Below, piece after piece: positions 18,498 through 26,941 of a stretch of 43,513 nt of DNA; the first letter of the stretch is position 1; every line of letters begins with the position of its first letter. A program made the position numbers and the translations under genes. The DNA comes from Bacteroides gallinarum DSM 18171 = JCM 13658 (GTDB taxonomy: Bacteria; Bacteroidota; Bacteroidia; Bacteroidales; Bacteroidaceae), in contig NZ_KB894147.1 in NCBI RefSeq assembly GCF_000374365.1, positions 1 through 43,513 of the forward strand, read 5' to 3'. The notes below the pieces were generated by a model. It worked only from the letters and a program-made list of their open reading frames with translations. It made no database searches and had not been told where the DNA came from.

Positions 18498-18587
18498 ATG
18501 CAGATTGAAGATATTATAGACATTCGGAAATTGCAGCCCGGAAACAATCAAAGAATTGCAGACATTATGCTTTTATCAGACGACTAA
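18498..18587 (+). pseudogene. Short open frame, possibly a gene remnant
   Basis: An ATG-initiated 29-residue frame (MQIEDIIDIRKLQPGNNQRI, ending MLLSDD) lies between the lyase and the winged-helix gene, in AT-rich sequence unlike that upstream. The composition looks protein-like but no family is recognised. It may be the start of a lost gene of the same acquired patch. Confidence 0.2.
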
Positions 18588-18659
18588 CCTATTGGATAAA
18601 ATAAGGGAGTATTCTTACATAAGCACACTCATCTGTGATGCTGATAAAATGATGCAGTT

Positions 18660-19406
18660 ATGAAACAATATGAAGCAGTTATAGAAACTTTAGATAAGTT
18701 AGGGGGAGTCGCAACTTTAGGCGAATTGAACAGAGAAGTTTTTAAAATAAGCAACTGTGAATGGAAAACAAAAACACCGTTTGCCAGTATCCGCCGTATT
18801 GTGCAACAAACTAAAGGTATTTACAAAATAAAGCCCGGACTATATGGACTTGAGAAATATAGAAAACAGATAGAAGATAGAGGGATTATCGTCGAAACCG
18901 AAAAAAACAAAGACTCGAACGATGTCATAATGTTCAATCATACCTACTATCAAGGCATTTTATTAATAGTAGGCAAATACCATAACATGCAGACTTTCGT
19001 ACCCAAACAAGATAAAAACAAGAAATTCTACGACGGACGCAAGCTGCACGAACTTTCCACCCTTGCAGAACAGCCGCCTTATTCCTATCCTCAAATGGTA
19101 AAGCGTAGTGCTACCATTGATACGATATGGTTTAACGGACGCAATATGCCTCATTCATTTTTCGAGATAGAACATTCTACGGACATTCAGAACTCCCTAC
19201 TGAAGTTCAACGACCTACAAGATTTCTATGTAAGAATGGCTATTGTTGCCGATATAAAACGCAAGCCTGAATTTGAAGCTAAGATGCAGTTTCATGCATT
19301 CGATAATTTACGGTTGAACAAACGTGTGTCATTTTTAAGCTATGATGCGCTTATTAAGCAGTATGAAATGGAGCAGGAAAAACAATCATTCGAGTTTATC
19401 CTTTAG
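18660..19406 (+). CDS. Winged-helix protein with a nuclease-like C-terminal half
   Basis: The 248-residue protein starts with a winged-helix-like segment (KLGGVATLGELNREVFKI, then ASIRRIVQQTKGIYKIKPGLYGL, to about 67). The second half holds IDTIWFNGRNMPHSFFEIEHSTDIQNS, where Asp and Glu-x-Glu fit a PD-(D/E)xK nuclease motif, as in restriction-like proteins carrying 'EVEHT' sequences. A defence or DNA-processing role is plausible but not proved. It lies in AT-rich DNA next to a HigA-like gene. An AbiEi-type antitoxin is a weaker alternative, based on the N-terminal helix-turn-helix only. Confidence 0.55.
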   Translation: MKQYEAVIETLDKLGGVATLGELNREVFKISNCEWKTKTPFASIRRIVQQTKGIYKIKPGLYGLEKYRKQIEDRGIIVETEKNKDSNDVIMFNHTYYQGILLIVGKYHNMQTFVPKQDKNKKFYDGRKLHELSTLAEQPPYSYPQMVKRSATIDTIWFNGRNMPHSFFEIEHSTDIQNSLLKFNDLQDFYVRMAIVADIKRKPEFEAKMQFHAFDNLRLNKRVSFLSYDALIKQYEMEQEKQSFEFIL

Positions 19407-19516
19407 ACTTTAAATACTTATACTGTTGTGCCTATATACTTAATCAGAGTAAGGCTATTGATTATAGTAAACAAATAAAGATTGCTAAACAGATATTGGA
19501 GGATTTTGAGTTATGA
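19367..19516 (+). pseudogene. Possible remnant of a RelE/HigB-type toxin
   Basis: A 49-codon frame without a usable start ends at 19514-19516 and overlaps the antitoxin ATG by the ATGA arrangement typical of coupled higBA genes. Its end (YILNQSKAIDYSKQIKIAKQ then ILEDFEL) resembles the C-terminal helix of HigB-like toxins, where a KKT/S-type segment precedes a helix of alternating Lys and Ala. The catalytic N-terminal half is absent; the frame runs into the 3' end of the upstream gene. I infer a toxin lost by deletion. Confidence 0.3.
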
Positions 19517-19824
19517 GAAAGTTGGATGAAAATAAGTTGGCAAGATTGCATACGGCAGGTGAGTTGTTGGATAGGAAATATGGAGAAATAGGGACGGATG
19601 CTCGAACCTCTTTTCATGAAAAATCAATAGCATGGTATTATGGCGAGATATTGCGTGAGCGGCGTAAGGAGTTGAAGATAACTCAGCAGGAGTTGGCGGA
19701 GAAAGTTGGTACGGCACGAAGTTATATTGCCCGTGTGGAAAAAGGAGAAACTGACATTCAGATTTCAAGCTTTTTCCGTATAGCCCGCGCTTTGGGTATC
19801 GAATTTACTCCTACATTTTTATAG
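19513..19824 (+). CDS. XRE-family antitoxin-like DNA-binding protein (HigA-like)
   Basis: The 103-residue protein has a C-terminal helix-turn-helix (LRERRKELKITQQELAEKVG, then ARSYIARVEKGETDIQISSFFRIARALGIEF), as in HigA antitoxins, with an N-terminal extension that would grip a toxin. No intact toxin gene is next to it. The partner may have been lost (see the remnant just upstream), or it may act as an orphan regulator. The DNA is AT-rich compared with the flanking operons. Confidence 0.75.
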   Translation: MRKLDENKLARLHTAGELLDRKYGEIGTDARTSFHEKSIAWYYGEILRERRKELKITQQELAEKVGTARSYIARVEKGETDIQISSFFRIARALGIEFTPTFL

Positions 19825-19836
19825 TGCCTTTAATCT

Positions 19837-19873
19837 AAAAAGTATTCCCCGCGCTTCACAGCGCAGGGAATAC
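19837..19873 (-). terminator. Terminator of the fimbrial operon
   Basis: GTATTCCCCGCGC (19842-19854) and GCGCAGGGAATAC (19861-19873) pair with one mismatch around a 6-nt loop. On the minus strand the stem is followed by TTTTT (19837-19841), so it terminates the fimbrial operon, about 130 bp after the last gene. Confidence 0.75.
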
Positions 19874-20004
19874 ATGCAAACAAACATAAATATTTCCTTT
19901 GGTCGGAAATACTTATTGGTTAAACGGGTAGACCGTTTTTATGGGTTGAGTATTCGAATAACGGGTGACTGTCCGGAGGGGGGGAATCACTGTTGTTCTT
20001 GCTA

Positions 20005-21651
20005 CTATATATTCCGAACGCAGCGCACGGCATAACAATTTAGGGGAAAGGCACTCCAAAGGGCGTAGCCTATTCCTGCTCCATTGATATAGTTTGCACT
20101 TGCATATACTATTCCTGTGCCAGGGGTAGACCAAATCAACCCCCTTAGCCCATTTTCAACATAACTGTTCTCGGGTACATACCCGGCGTAAGGAAGAAAA
20201 AGAGTATTGCCGAATAGATAACCGGTTACTCCGTTCAGGGTGGCATCTACCGTGTATCCGGAACTGATTAACTGATTCATTTCAGTCAATGTGGGCAGCC
20301 TCCATTTGCCTATTGCATTCGTGAGCTTCCTGCATGGGTCGTTGGCATCGTTCCATGTTGTAGTAGGAGTTGTGAGGTCGGGATACGGGTTGAGATTGTT
20401 GCATGTAAAGTATGCGCCGCTTGCTGCCTGAGCGTTGTATATTTCCGTGCCACTGTAAAGAAGATACTGGTTGTTGCTTTTGTATAAGTTCCCGCTCGCC
20501 CAAAATGCCCCGCCGGCGATATACCCCTCTGTCGTGGTAAAAGACACATTACTATAATAGGTACTGTTGGCGGAAAACGTCAGTCCCGATAGCACGATAC
20601 TCTTGTCGGCAAACGATTTTCCACCGATTGTTACAGTCAGCTTTACTGTGATACTTGCGGAACTTTGTGGCAGGAGATACGTATAGTCACTGTACACATT
20701 CATTGCGGAGGGGTTGCTCCAGGCAATACTTGCCGTTCCCGCAGTTGCCTGCACTGTAAACGTATTGCCGGTAAAGGAATAGACAGCGGTATGTTTGGCG
20801 GATGCTACCGTACCCGTACATGCCGTAATCTTCCCCATTTTTCCGTTTTGGGCTATTGCCTGCACCCTATACCGTGCACAGTGATGCTTGAATACAATAC
20901 CACTCAACGTATATCTACTTCCTATATTATTAATCGTGACGCCGGGTTTTACATACGTCATAAAATTCTGCCCGCTGGTGGCGGATACGCTTGTAGAGCT
21001 GTTGGTAAAGGCGGTTATGGCATTCGCATTGCCGTATGAGTAACAGACGAACGTATAAGTTCCTGCGGGAACAGTTAGGCTCTTGGTGGTCTGTACGGTA
21101 CTTCCCGATAACTTATAATCCCCATATCCCGCATAGTTCGATGTGGAAATTCCTGCGGCGGTTGCCGACTTGTAGGCAACTACCCGGAACACGATGTTGT
21201 CGTCCATATTCGCCCAGCGGGTAGTGGCGTTGCCTGCCGCAGCCATTTCCGTGTCGGGCAGCGTACTTACCGCCATGTCAAGCCCGTCGTCTCCCTTTTG
21301 TCTGGTAACTTCCGTGCCTTCATTTCGTATACTTGTTGTTTCTTCTATACCCTCGTTTTCTACTCCTGTTGTTTCTTTTGCACCCTCGTTTCGTACCCTC
21401 GTTGTTTTTTCCGTACCTCCGTTTCGTGTCCCTGCTATTTCTTCCGTACCCTCACTTCGTGTCCCTATCATTCCTTCCGACCCTCCGCTTCGCGTACCCA
21501 CTGTTTTTTCCGTGCTCCACCCGTCCGTCCGGGGAGCTTCCGCCTCGATGAGTATGCCTTGCCCAGAACCGTATTCCGCTTCTTCTTTTCCGCATCCCGC
21601 TGCCAGCAAGACAACTCCTATGTAGCATATATTCCTTATCATCTTTCCCAT
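20005..21651 (-). CDS. Fimbrial tip-type lipoprotein with FISUMP-like C-terminal domain
   Basis: The 548-residue product has a lipoprotein signal with lipobox LAAGC (Cys20). Residues 53-118 are six tandem 11-residue repeats (first copies TRSGGSEGMIG and TRSEGTEEIAG), rich in Thr, Arg, Glu and Gly. A beta-rich Mfa-like middle follows. The C-terminal 170 residues resemble the FISUMP/fibrobacter-type domain (GKWRLPTLTEMNQLISSGY, then AVRCVRNI). As last gene of the operon and largest subunit it is probably the tip adhesin. Start alternatives are Met1 and Met4. It begins 6 bp after the upstream gene. Confidence 0.75.
   Translation of the reverse strand: MGKMIRNICYIGVVLLAAGCGKEEAEYGSGQGILIEAEAPRTDGWSTEKTVGTRSGGSEGMIGTRSEGTEEIAGTRNGGTEKTTRVRNEGAKETTGVENEGIEETTSIRNEGTEVTRQKGDDGLDMAVSTLPDTEMAAAGNATTRWANMDDNIVFRVVAYKSATAAGISTSNYAGYGDYKLSGSTVQTTKSLTVPAGTYTFVCYSYGNANAITAFTNSSTSVSATSGQNFMTYVKPGVTINNIGSRYTLSGIVFKHHCARYRVQAIAQNGKMGKITACTGTVASAKHTAVYSFTGNTFTVQATAGTASIAWSNPSAMNVYSDYTYLLPQSSASITVKLTVTIGGKSFADKSIVLSGLTFSANSTYYSNVSFTTTEGYIAGGAFWASGNLYKSNNQYLLYSGTEIYNAQAASGAYFTCNNLNPYPDLTTPTTTWNDANDPCRKLTNAIGKWRLPTLTEMNQLISSGYTVDATLNGVTGYLFGNTLFLPYAGYVPENSYVENGLRGLIWSTPGTGIVYASANYINGAGIGYALWSAFPLNCYAVRCVRNI
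21298..21495 (-). repeat. Six 33-bp in-frame tandem repeats in the tip-protein gene
   Basis: Six units of 33 bp encode six 11-residue repeats directly after the mature N-terminus. Units differ by several bases each. The period is a multiple of three, so changes in copy number keep the frame and would alter only the length of the stalk-like segment. Confidence 0.85.
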
Positions 21652-21657
21652 GTCGTT

Positions 21658-22752
21658 TCAAGGTAAAGTTATCGTTCCGGTTCCTGCCGCCGTCTGCCCA
21701 CCCCATGCTTCCGCCGATACGCTCGTGGCTATCACTAACGTCTTGTCTCCCGTAAGCGCTGCCGCTTCCGTGGTGTATCCCGTATTGCTTACGGCTTTGA
21801 TGTTCACGATGTAGCGGCAGTTCCTTTTGAGTGGAATGTAGCTGCCCTCGTTGGTGAGGTCTACCCGGTAATAATTCGTGCTTCCCCCATAAGTACCGCC
21901 CACTACGAGGCACACATCATCGCTCTTGCTGCTTCCTTGCGGTGCCTCTGCTGTGTAGATAGTCCGTATCAGCAGCTTGCCGTCCGTGCAGGCATAGGTC
22001 AGCGCACTATTCGTTCCGGTATCGGAAGGTACGGAAACGGATGCCACCACATTGTTGGTGATTGTTCCCCCGTTGACGGGAGCTACATACCCCTTGTTCT
22101 TGGTGCGGTATATACTGACGCTTTTCAGGGTGAACCCGCTTACTCCCGCTGCTGTTTCTCCGCTAAGTGTACAACCCACATCTATACGAGCCAGCGCACG
22201 GAGCAGCGTGATGCTTCCCAGGGATGTGGTGGCGGTGATTGCCTGTGCTGCGGCGGCTTCTCCCCACATGGGGAAGTAAGTGCCGGCAGTCTTCCAACCC
22301 CCGCTGGCGCTGAACGTTATCATTTTCAGGGCATTGCTCTTGGATGTGCCCTCCGGGATAACGGGAAGCTTCTTTCCCGCATTGGCTATGACGACGAGTC
22401 TGTATTTCTCCCCCGCCAGGCTTTGCCGCAAGGTAACCATGTACTTCCCGTTCTGGAGCTGCACTTGCGGCGCTTCGTAGTCGAAGGTTTCCGCTGTTCC
22501 GCTGGCTTTGAACACCAGCACTTTCAGTTGGGCGATGTCTATCGCATTCTCGTCGTTGGACGTAATGGCACGGGTAGGGGAGGCATTCTCCGCTTCCGGC
22601 AGCGAAAGGCGGAGCATAAGCATCACCTCGCCGTCGTCCGCCAGCATGTCGGGCTGTCCGGCATCGCAGGCAAGCAGGGCGGCGATAACCACTACGGCAG
22701 CCACGATGTGCGATGCAACGGCATTGCTTCTATGTCCCGATAACCCTGTCAT
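21658..22752 (-). CDS. Accessory fimbrial subunit (Mfa/FimA-like lipoprotein)
   Basis: The 364-residue protein has a hydrophobic signal with Cys29 after AALLA as lipid site. The body is typical of Bacteroidales type V fimbrillins: a strand-rich first domain (VMLMLRLSLPEAENASPTRA, IAQLKVLVFKASGTAE) with the conserved YRLVVIANAG segment, and a second domain ending in VSVSAEAWGGQ. It lies 11 bp downstream of the Mfa2-type anchor and 6 bp upstream of the tip protein. It is probably a minor subunit near the tip. The N-terminus before the signal is longer than usual, so a shorter start is possible. Confidence 0.78.
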   Translation of the reverse strand: MTGLSGHRSNAVASHIVAAVVVIAALLACDAGQPDMLADDGEVMLMLRLSLPEAENASPTRAITSNDENAIDIAQLKVLVFKASGTAETFDYEAPQVQLQNGKYMVTLRQSLAGEKYRLVVIANAGKKLPVIPEGTSKSNALKMITFSASGGWKTAGTYFPMWGEAAAAQAITATTSLGSITLLRALARIDVGCTLSGETAAGVSGFTLKSVSIYRTKNKGYVAPVNGGTITNNVVASVSVPSDTGTNSALTYACTDGKLLIRTIYTAEAPQGSSKSDDVCLVVGGTYGGSTNYYRVDLTNEGSYIPLKRNCRYIVNIKAVSNTGYTTEAAALTGDKTLVIATSVSAEAWGGQTAAGTGTITLP

Positions 22753-22763
22753 ATCCCTTTTGC

Positions 22764-23648
22764 TTACATTTCAGTCTCCTGTTCCGTCTCTCCCCAGGGC
22801 AGCACCTTAACCAATGTCGTTACGGTGTACCTGAAGTCTATTTCGATGTCGGTCTGTTTTCCCGCCTCCGCACGTAAGGGGTTCCGTTCCCCGTCTTGTG
22901 CAACGGTGCACAGCTTTTCTTCGCCTCTGTATATCTCCACCTCGATGTGCTCTCCCTCCTCCGTGGGGAATATGCGGAAAGACGGGGTATACGCATCCCC
23001 CTCTCCGTCCGTAACGGTTGCCGGCTTGTACCCGGCACTCTCTCCGGTAACCTTCCCCCTGAAATCCATTTCGCTACCTGTACCCTTTACGATGAAAGTA
23101 TAGGGCGTTCCCTCGTAAGGATATTGGTCTGCCAGGTGGCGGGTACGTATGCTTAGTCCTGCCGCCATTCTTTCCATAACCAGCGTGATGCTTTCTTCCT
23201 GTACGCTTCTTGTGGCAACGTTATTCAGCTCCTTACAGCAATAAAAAATATCCGTAATGGGCAGGTGGTTCCCTTCGGCATGCTGTTTCAGTCTCAGGCG
23301 CGCTTCCTCGATAGGAGTTCCCGGTTCGAGCCCGGCGGTAATCAGCGTATCTTCCTTTACATTGCCCCAGGCTACCAGCGTGAGCTTCTCCTCCTTGTAG
23401 TTCCCGAAAAGATAGTCCGACGACACTCCCGCAGGAACCATGCGCACAAAACCGTTCTTGCCGAAAAGATACACTTCCGATTTCTCCAGCACCCCGCTTG
23501 TGCTCAGGTCGTTGCCTTCCGCATCCACCGCTTGTACGTTCAGCTCGTAGACCATGCACGCGCTCATATCCTCCCGCACGCACGATGCGGGCGGAAGAAC
23601 GAGGCAGATATACGCTACCGCGAGTATGGAGGTACGGAGGGGCTTCAT
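22764..23648 (-). CDS. Mfa2/FimB-type fimbrial anchor lipoprotein
   Basis: The 294-residue lipoprotein (lipobox PASC, Cys23) matches the Mfa2/FimB family. It shows CVREDMSACMVYELNVQAVD at the start, EVYLFGKNGFV, the KLTLVAWGN segment, and a second domain with strands ending VTTLVKVLPWGE. In Porphyromonas the family caps the base of the fimbria and fixes it to the outer membrane, and its loss changes fibre length. It starts 24 bp after the major fimbrillin. Confidence 0.85.
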   Translation of the reverse strand: MKPLRTSILAVAYICLVLPPASCVREDMSACMVYELNVQAVDAEGNDLSTSGVLEKSEVYLFGKNGFVRMVPAGVSSDYLFGNYKEEKLTLVAWGNVKEDTLITAGLEPGTPIEEARLRLKQHAEGNHLPITDIFYCCKELNNVATRSVQEESITLVMERMAAGLSIRTRHLADQYPYEGTPYTFIVKGTGSEMDFRGKVTGESAGYKPATVTDGEGDAYTPSFRIFPTEEGEHIEVEIYRGEEKLCTVAQDGERNPLRAEAGKQTDIEIDFRYTVTTLVKVLPWGETEQETEM

Positions 23649-23672
23649 GGCAGTACTACGCTTCGGGGATGT

Positions 23673-24788
23673 TTATTCGAATGTTACGTCCTGGGTGATG
23701 TTCAGCGCCCAGTTTGCCACGCTTACCGTTACTTCGAGCGATGTAGGGGTGATGTCTCCCATAGGGTTGGTCGTCCCGATGTTCTTGATAACGGCTTTTA
23801 TGGCATAGGTGGTGTTGCGGGCAATGTTCGATGTACCTGTGCCGGAGCTTCCGGTAAGGGTAGTTCCCGCTTGTTTTCTGTTGATAACTATCGGGTAGTA
23901 GATAGTAGTGCCGGTATCGCTTGCGTTCTTCTTGAACGTACCTTCCAGCACCAGCGCCGTGTGGGTGGTTTCTTCGTTGGGGAGGATATAGAACCAGTAG
24001 TTGGTGGTATGCTCCGTGCTTACATTGACGGCGGGGCTTATCGCATTTGCCAGGTAAGCAACCGTTCCGGTAGAGCTGTCGTAGCTTCCGGTAAGGAAGG
24101 CGGGGGTGGTTATTTTCGTTGTGCTGTAACCCCCGGTGGCGGGTACTGCCTCCTTTATTACGTTGCGTACGAAGATGTTTTTCAGTGTGTAGGATGCTGC
24201 CGAGTATTGCCCGTTGGGGTCGAAAGCACTCTTGATGCTACTTACCGATACCCTTGCCACAAGACGACTCACTTCGGCAACCATGCCGGTATTGCTGCCT
24301 GCGTTGAGGGCGAAAGTTGCCTTGCCGCCGTTGTCCTTCACCTCCCCGCTCATGGGCAGGCAGTCTTTAGCCTGTACATCGGCAAGTGCGATAGTCTTTT
24401 TCAGGAAATCGGTCTTGTTCTGTACGCCTGCAAAGTAGCCGTCTGTGGGTGCGTTGGCTACCACTATGCCCGTGCAGCCCGTTGCCGGTGTACAGTTTAC
24501 GGTCGTTGCCGCAGCCGTGTTGCTTGTTACGGTCTGTATGGCATTTACCGAATTGTCACTGTTGAAAATAGCTACGGTGAAACGTTTCACCGTGTTTTCC
24601 TCGGTTTGCGTGGGCAATGCGCTGCCTGTGGCTTTGGTGCTTGCCGTGCTTCCCGTAAGGCGCAGTTCCAGTTTCGCGGTCTTTTCCTGGGGCTGGGGTT
24701 CCGTTATTCCGTTGTCGTCACTGCTGCATCCCGCCAGTGTAAAGGTGGCGGCTATTAGTGCTGCCCGTAGATAATCGTTCGTTTTCAT
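23673..24788 (-). CDS. Major fimbrillin (FimA/Mfa1 family)
   Basis: The 371-residue precursor has a lipobox LAGC (Cys21), then the two-domain fimbrillin body: AKLELRLTGSTASTKA, VKRFTVAIFNSDNSVNAIQT, GIVVANAPTDGYF, and a C-terminal strand series ending VSVANWALNITQDVTFE. In type V pili the lipoprotein is exported, cleaved after a basic residue and assembled by donor-strand exchange. It is the first structural subunit after the DUF3868 gene (29 bp gap). Thr/Ser/Ala-rich composition and paralogy with 21658-22752 fit the family. Confidence 0.88.
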   Translation of the reverse strand: MKTNDYLRAALIAATFTLAGCSSDDNGITEPQPQEKTAKLELRLTGSTASTKATGSALPTQTEENTVKRFTVAIFNSDNSVNAIQTVTSNTAAATTVNCTPATGCTGIVVANAPTDGYFAGVQNKTDFLKKTIALADVQAKDCLPMSGEVKDNGGKATFALNAGSNTGMVAEVSRLVARVSVSSIKSAFDPNGQYSAASYTLKNIFVRNVIKEAVPATGGYSTTKITTPAFLTGSYDSSTGTVAYLANAISPAVNVSTEHTTNYWFYILPNEETTHTALVLEGTFKKNASDTGTTIYYPIVINRKQAGTTLTGSSGTGTSNIARNTTYAIKAVIKNIGTTNPMGDITPTSLEVTVSVANWALNITQDVTFE

Positions 24789-24817
24789 GTATGCTTGTTT
24801 TAATGATTAATAATTCT

Positions 24818-26317
24818 TTATTGCTCTTTTAAGGCATGCAATGCCTTGTTTGCCTGCTCTATGCCTGCTGCCGCCGCCATAGTTAGATATACCTCCGCCT
24901 TGTCGCGGTTGCCTTCCTGCAAGCAGAGTATGCCCATATTGTTGTATGCCATGGGCAGGGTGGCGAACCTCTCCAGATAGCGGCGGGCTTTTGCCGTCTC
25001 TCCTTTGGCAAGTGCTACCGCCGCCGCATTGATATTCGCTTCGGGGCTGTCGGGAAACAGGCGCGCCGCCAAGTCTAAGGCATCGTTGTACTCCGTGGAG
25101 CCTTCCGGATAGTTGCCCGCCACGGCGAAAAATTCGCTCAGGCGCAGCGCCCGCTGTCCGCCCGTGCGGAAAAGCCGCAGGCTCTCTGCCGCATCCAGCG
25201 GCTTGCGGGTGTAGGCTATTTCGTAATCCACCCTCATTACTCCGGGGAATATCTTTTCTGTCAGGTATTTGTAGGGCTTGCCGTCGGCAAGGTTCATCAG
25301 CATGCGTTCGCGCCCTTTGGCTACGTCTACATTGCCTATCAGGTCGAGGGTGGCTTCGCGGAGCATCATATCGCTTTGCCTTACCAGTGATGCAATGGAA
25401 TCCCAGTCTTCGGAAATCCAGCTTATCTCCAGCGGCGTGCCTGCCGTCAGGCGGTTTTCCTGTAAGTATTCCTTCAATTCCAGTGCACGCGCCAGGGCGT
25501 TTGTCTCGTTCTTTTTCAGGTTGCCTATGGGGGCGCCGTAGCCCGTAACTTTCACTTTGACAAGCTCCGTCCCCGCTTCCTGCCGTATGCTCCGCAGGGT
25601 GCTGCGCAGGCGGTGGTATATCTCGAAATCCTGTTTCTTGCCGGACAGCTCGCCCAACGGCTTTTCTCCTTTATTGCCGGCTGCGGCTCCGAAGTAGGGT
25701 ATGGAGCCTGTTACCGTGTACAGGGTGTCCTTGTCCGGTGCGGGTTCGATGAAGTTTACCCAGGCAAGGTATTTCCTGTCTGTATCCGCATCCCACACGG
25801 AGGGGCGCGCTTGGGGCAGGTGCAGCCCGTCGGCTATCTTGTCTTCGTAGATGTTTCCTTTCTTGCCGTGGCAGGCGCATTCCTGCGACCGCATCAGGAG
25901 TATGGCGTCTTTCATCCACTCCCGGTAGGGCACTGCCACCCGGTAGCGGAAGGAGCGCGATGTCTTGGCGTCATTCCTTATTACTACCGCCGGTATGGGG
26001 GCGGGGTTCTTGCCTCCGGCAAATTCCTGCTCCCGCCGGTACACTTTCTGCTTTTCCGTGCCGTTGATGAGTACTGCGGGCAGGTCTTGTTCGTCGTCTC
26101 CGTTTATAAGTACGGGTGTCATGGTAAGCGATTCGTCCGGAGGCATCTTCAGCCCTTCGAAGTCTACGGACAAGTCCACGTTAAGGTGTCCGTCCGCAAG
26201 CGAGAACCGTTGTCCGGTGACAAACATTTCCCCCCGGTAGAACTCCTGTGCGCAGCCCGTTCCGCTGCATAACATCAGCATTGCCAGAGCCAGGGGAATA
26301 CGGATTGAGTTTTTCAT
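24818..26317 (-). CDS. DUF3868 fimbria-associated protein with C-terminal TPR
   Basis: The 499-residue secreted protein has a signal ending CSGTGCAQEF. A DUF3868-type N-terminal domain (ADGHLNVDLSVDFEGLKM, then LTMTPVLIN) is followed by a middle region with an OmpA-like feature (KVKVTGYGAPIGNLKKNETN, ALELKEYLQENR). Tetratricopeptide-like helices form the C-terminus (INAAAVALAKGETAKARRYL, AYNNMGILCLQEGNRDKAEV). DUF3868 genes accompany fimbrillin operons in Bacteroidales, and the protein may help export or anchor the fibre. Its role is inferred from context. Confidence 0.8.
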   Translation of the reverse strand: MKNSIRIPLALAMLMLCSGTGCAQEFYRGEMFVTGQRFSLADGHLNVDLSVDFEGLKMPPDESLTMTPVLINGDDEQDLPAVLINGTEKQKVYRREQEFAGGKNPAPIPAVVIRNDAKTSRSFRYRVAVPYREWMKDAILLMRSQECACHGKKGNIYEDKIADGLHLPQARPSVWDADTDRKYLAWVNFIEPAPDKDTLYTVTGSIPYFGAAAGNKGEKPLGELSGKKQDFEIYHRLRSTLRSIRQEAGTELVKVKVTGYGAPIGNLKKNETNALARALELKEYLQENRLTAGTPLEISWISEDWDSIASLVRQSDMMLREATLDLIGNVDVAKGRERMLMNLADGKPYKYLTEKIFPGVMRVDYEIAYTRKPLDAAESLRLFRTGGQRALRLSEFFAVAGNYPEGSTEYNDALDLAARLFPDSPEANINAAAVALAKGETAKARRYLERFATLPMAYNNMGILCLQEGNRDKAEVYLTMAAAAGIEQANKALHALKEQ

Positions 26318-26350
26318 ATTTTCAATTTGCTATGTAATTATTTCGGGTCA

Positions 26351-26926
26351 TTATTTTATCATATATACCAGTGATACCGCCGCCTTGGTGGGGGCGAGGT
26401 AGTTTTTGTTGCCGCTTCCCGTCTTTTCTCCGCAATGCAGGCAGCGGTAGCGCTTGTATCCGGTGTGCAGGAAGCCCGCCCCGATGCTCGCCTCTATGCT
26501 CCAGTGCGGAGACAGGATGAAGTGGTAACCGTATGCCAGCCCCGCTCCCGTGAAGTAGCCTTCGTATCTTGCCGAGCGTACTCCGCTGAACATGCCGAAG
26601 GGCAGCTTTATCTTCCCTACATTGTACACCCCGTACATCAGGCTCACCCCGAAGAAATGCCCTCCATAGGGTTGGCACATCCAGTAGCGCAGTTCCGGCT
26701 GCACGAACCAGTGCTTCCAGCGCTTGTCGCTTCCTGCGGAGAAGGGGTTGTAGTGAAAACCGGTTTCCAGCGTGAACCGCTCGGACAGCCTTACTTCTAC
26801 GCCGATGTTGGGAGAGGCGAGCATGCCTGCAAGCAGGTTGCTTTTTACAGCAACGGTCTGTGCATCCAGTTTGCCGGCGCAGAGCAGTACTGTAAGGAAT
26901 ACCAATATGTAGCCTCTCCTTTTCAA
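26351..26926 (-). CDS. DUF3575 outer-membrane beta-barrel-like protein
   Basis: The 191-residue protein has a signal peptide (cleavage near LDAQ) and alternating amphipathic strands ending in the aromatic-rich YLAPTKAAVSLVYMIK. Segments SNLLAGMLASPNIGVEVRL and FHYNPFSAGSDKRWKHW are typical of DUF3575. It is probably a small outer-membrane barrel of the fimbrial machinery. It is the second gene of the operon, 33 bp upstream of the DUF3868 gene. An unusual C-x-x-C pair (CLHC) sits near the C-terminus. Confidence 0.82.
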   Translation of the reverse strand: MKRRGYILVFLTVLLCAGKLDAQTVAVKSNLLAGMLASPNIGVEVRLSERFTLETGFHYNPFSAGSDKRWKHWFVQPELRYWMCQPYGGHFFGVSLMYGVYNVGKIKLPFGMFSGVRSARYEGYFTGAGLAYGYHFILSPHWSIEASIGAGFLHTGYKRYRCLHCGEKTGSGNKNYLAPTKAAVSLVYMIK

Positions 26927-26941
26927 TTCCTTTCTTGGCGG

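Noticed and set aside
23265..24758. Long + strand open frame (497 codons) opposite fimbrial genes
   Set aside because: Antisense to two well-supported fimbrial genes, with Gly/Cys/Arg-rich composition typical of a shadow frame.
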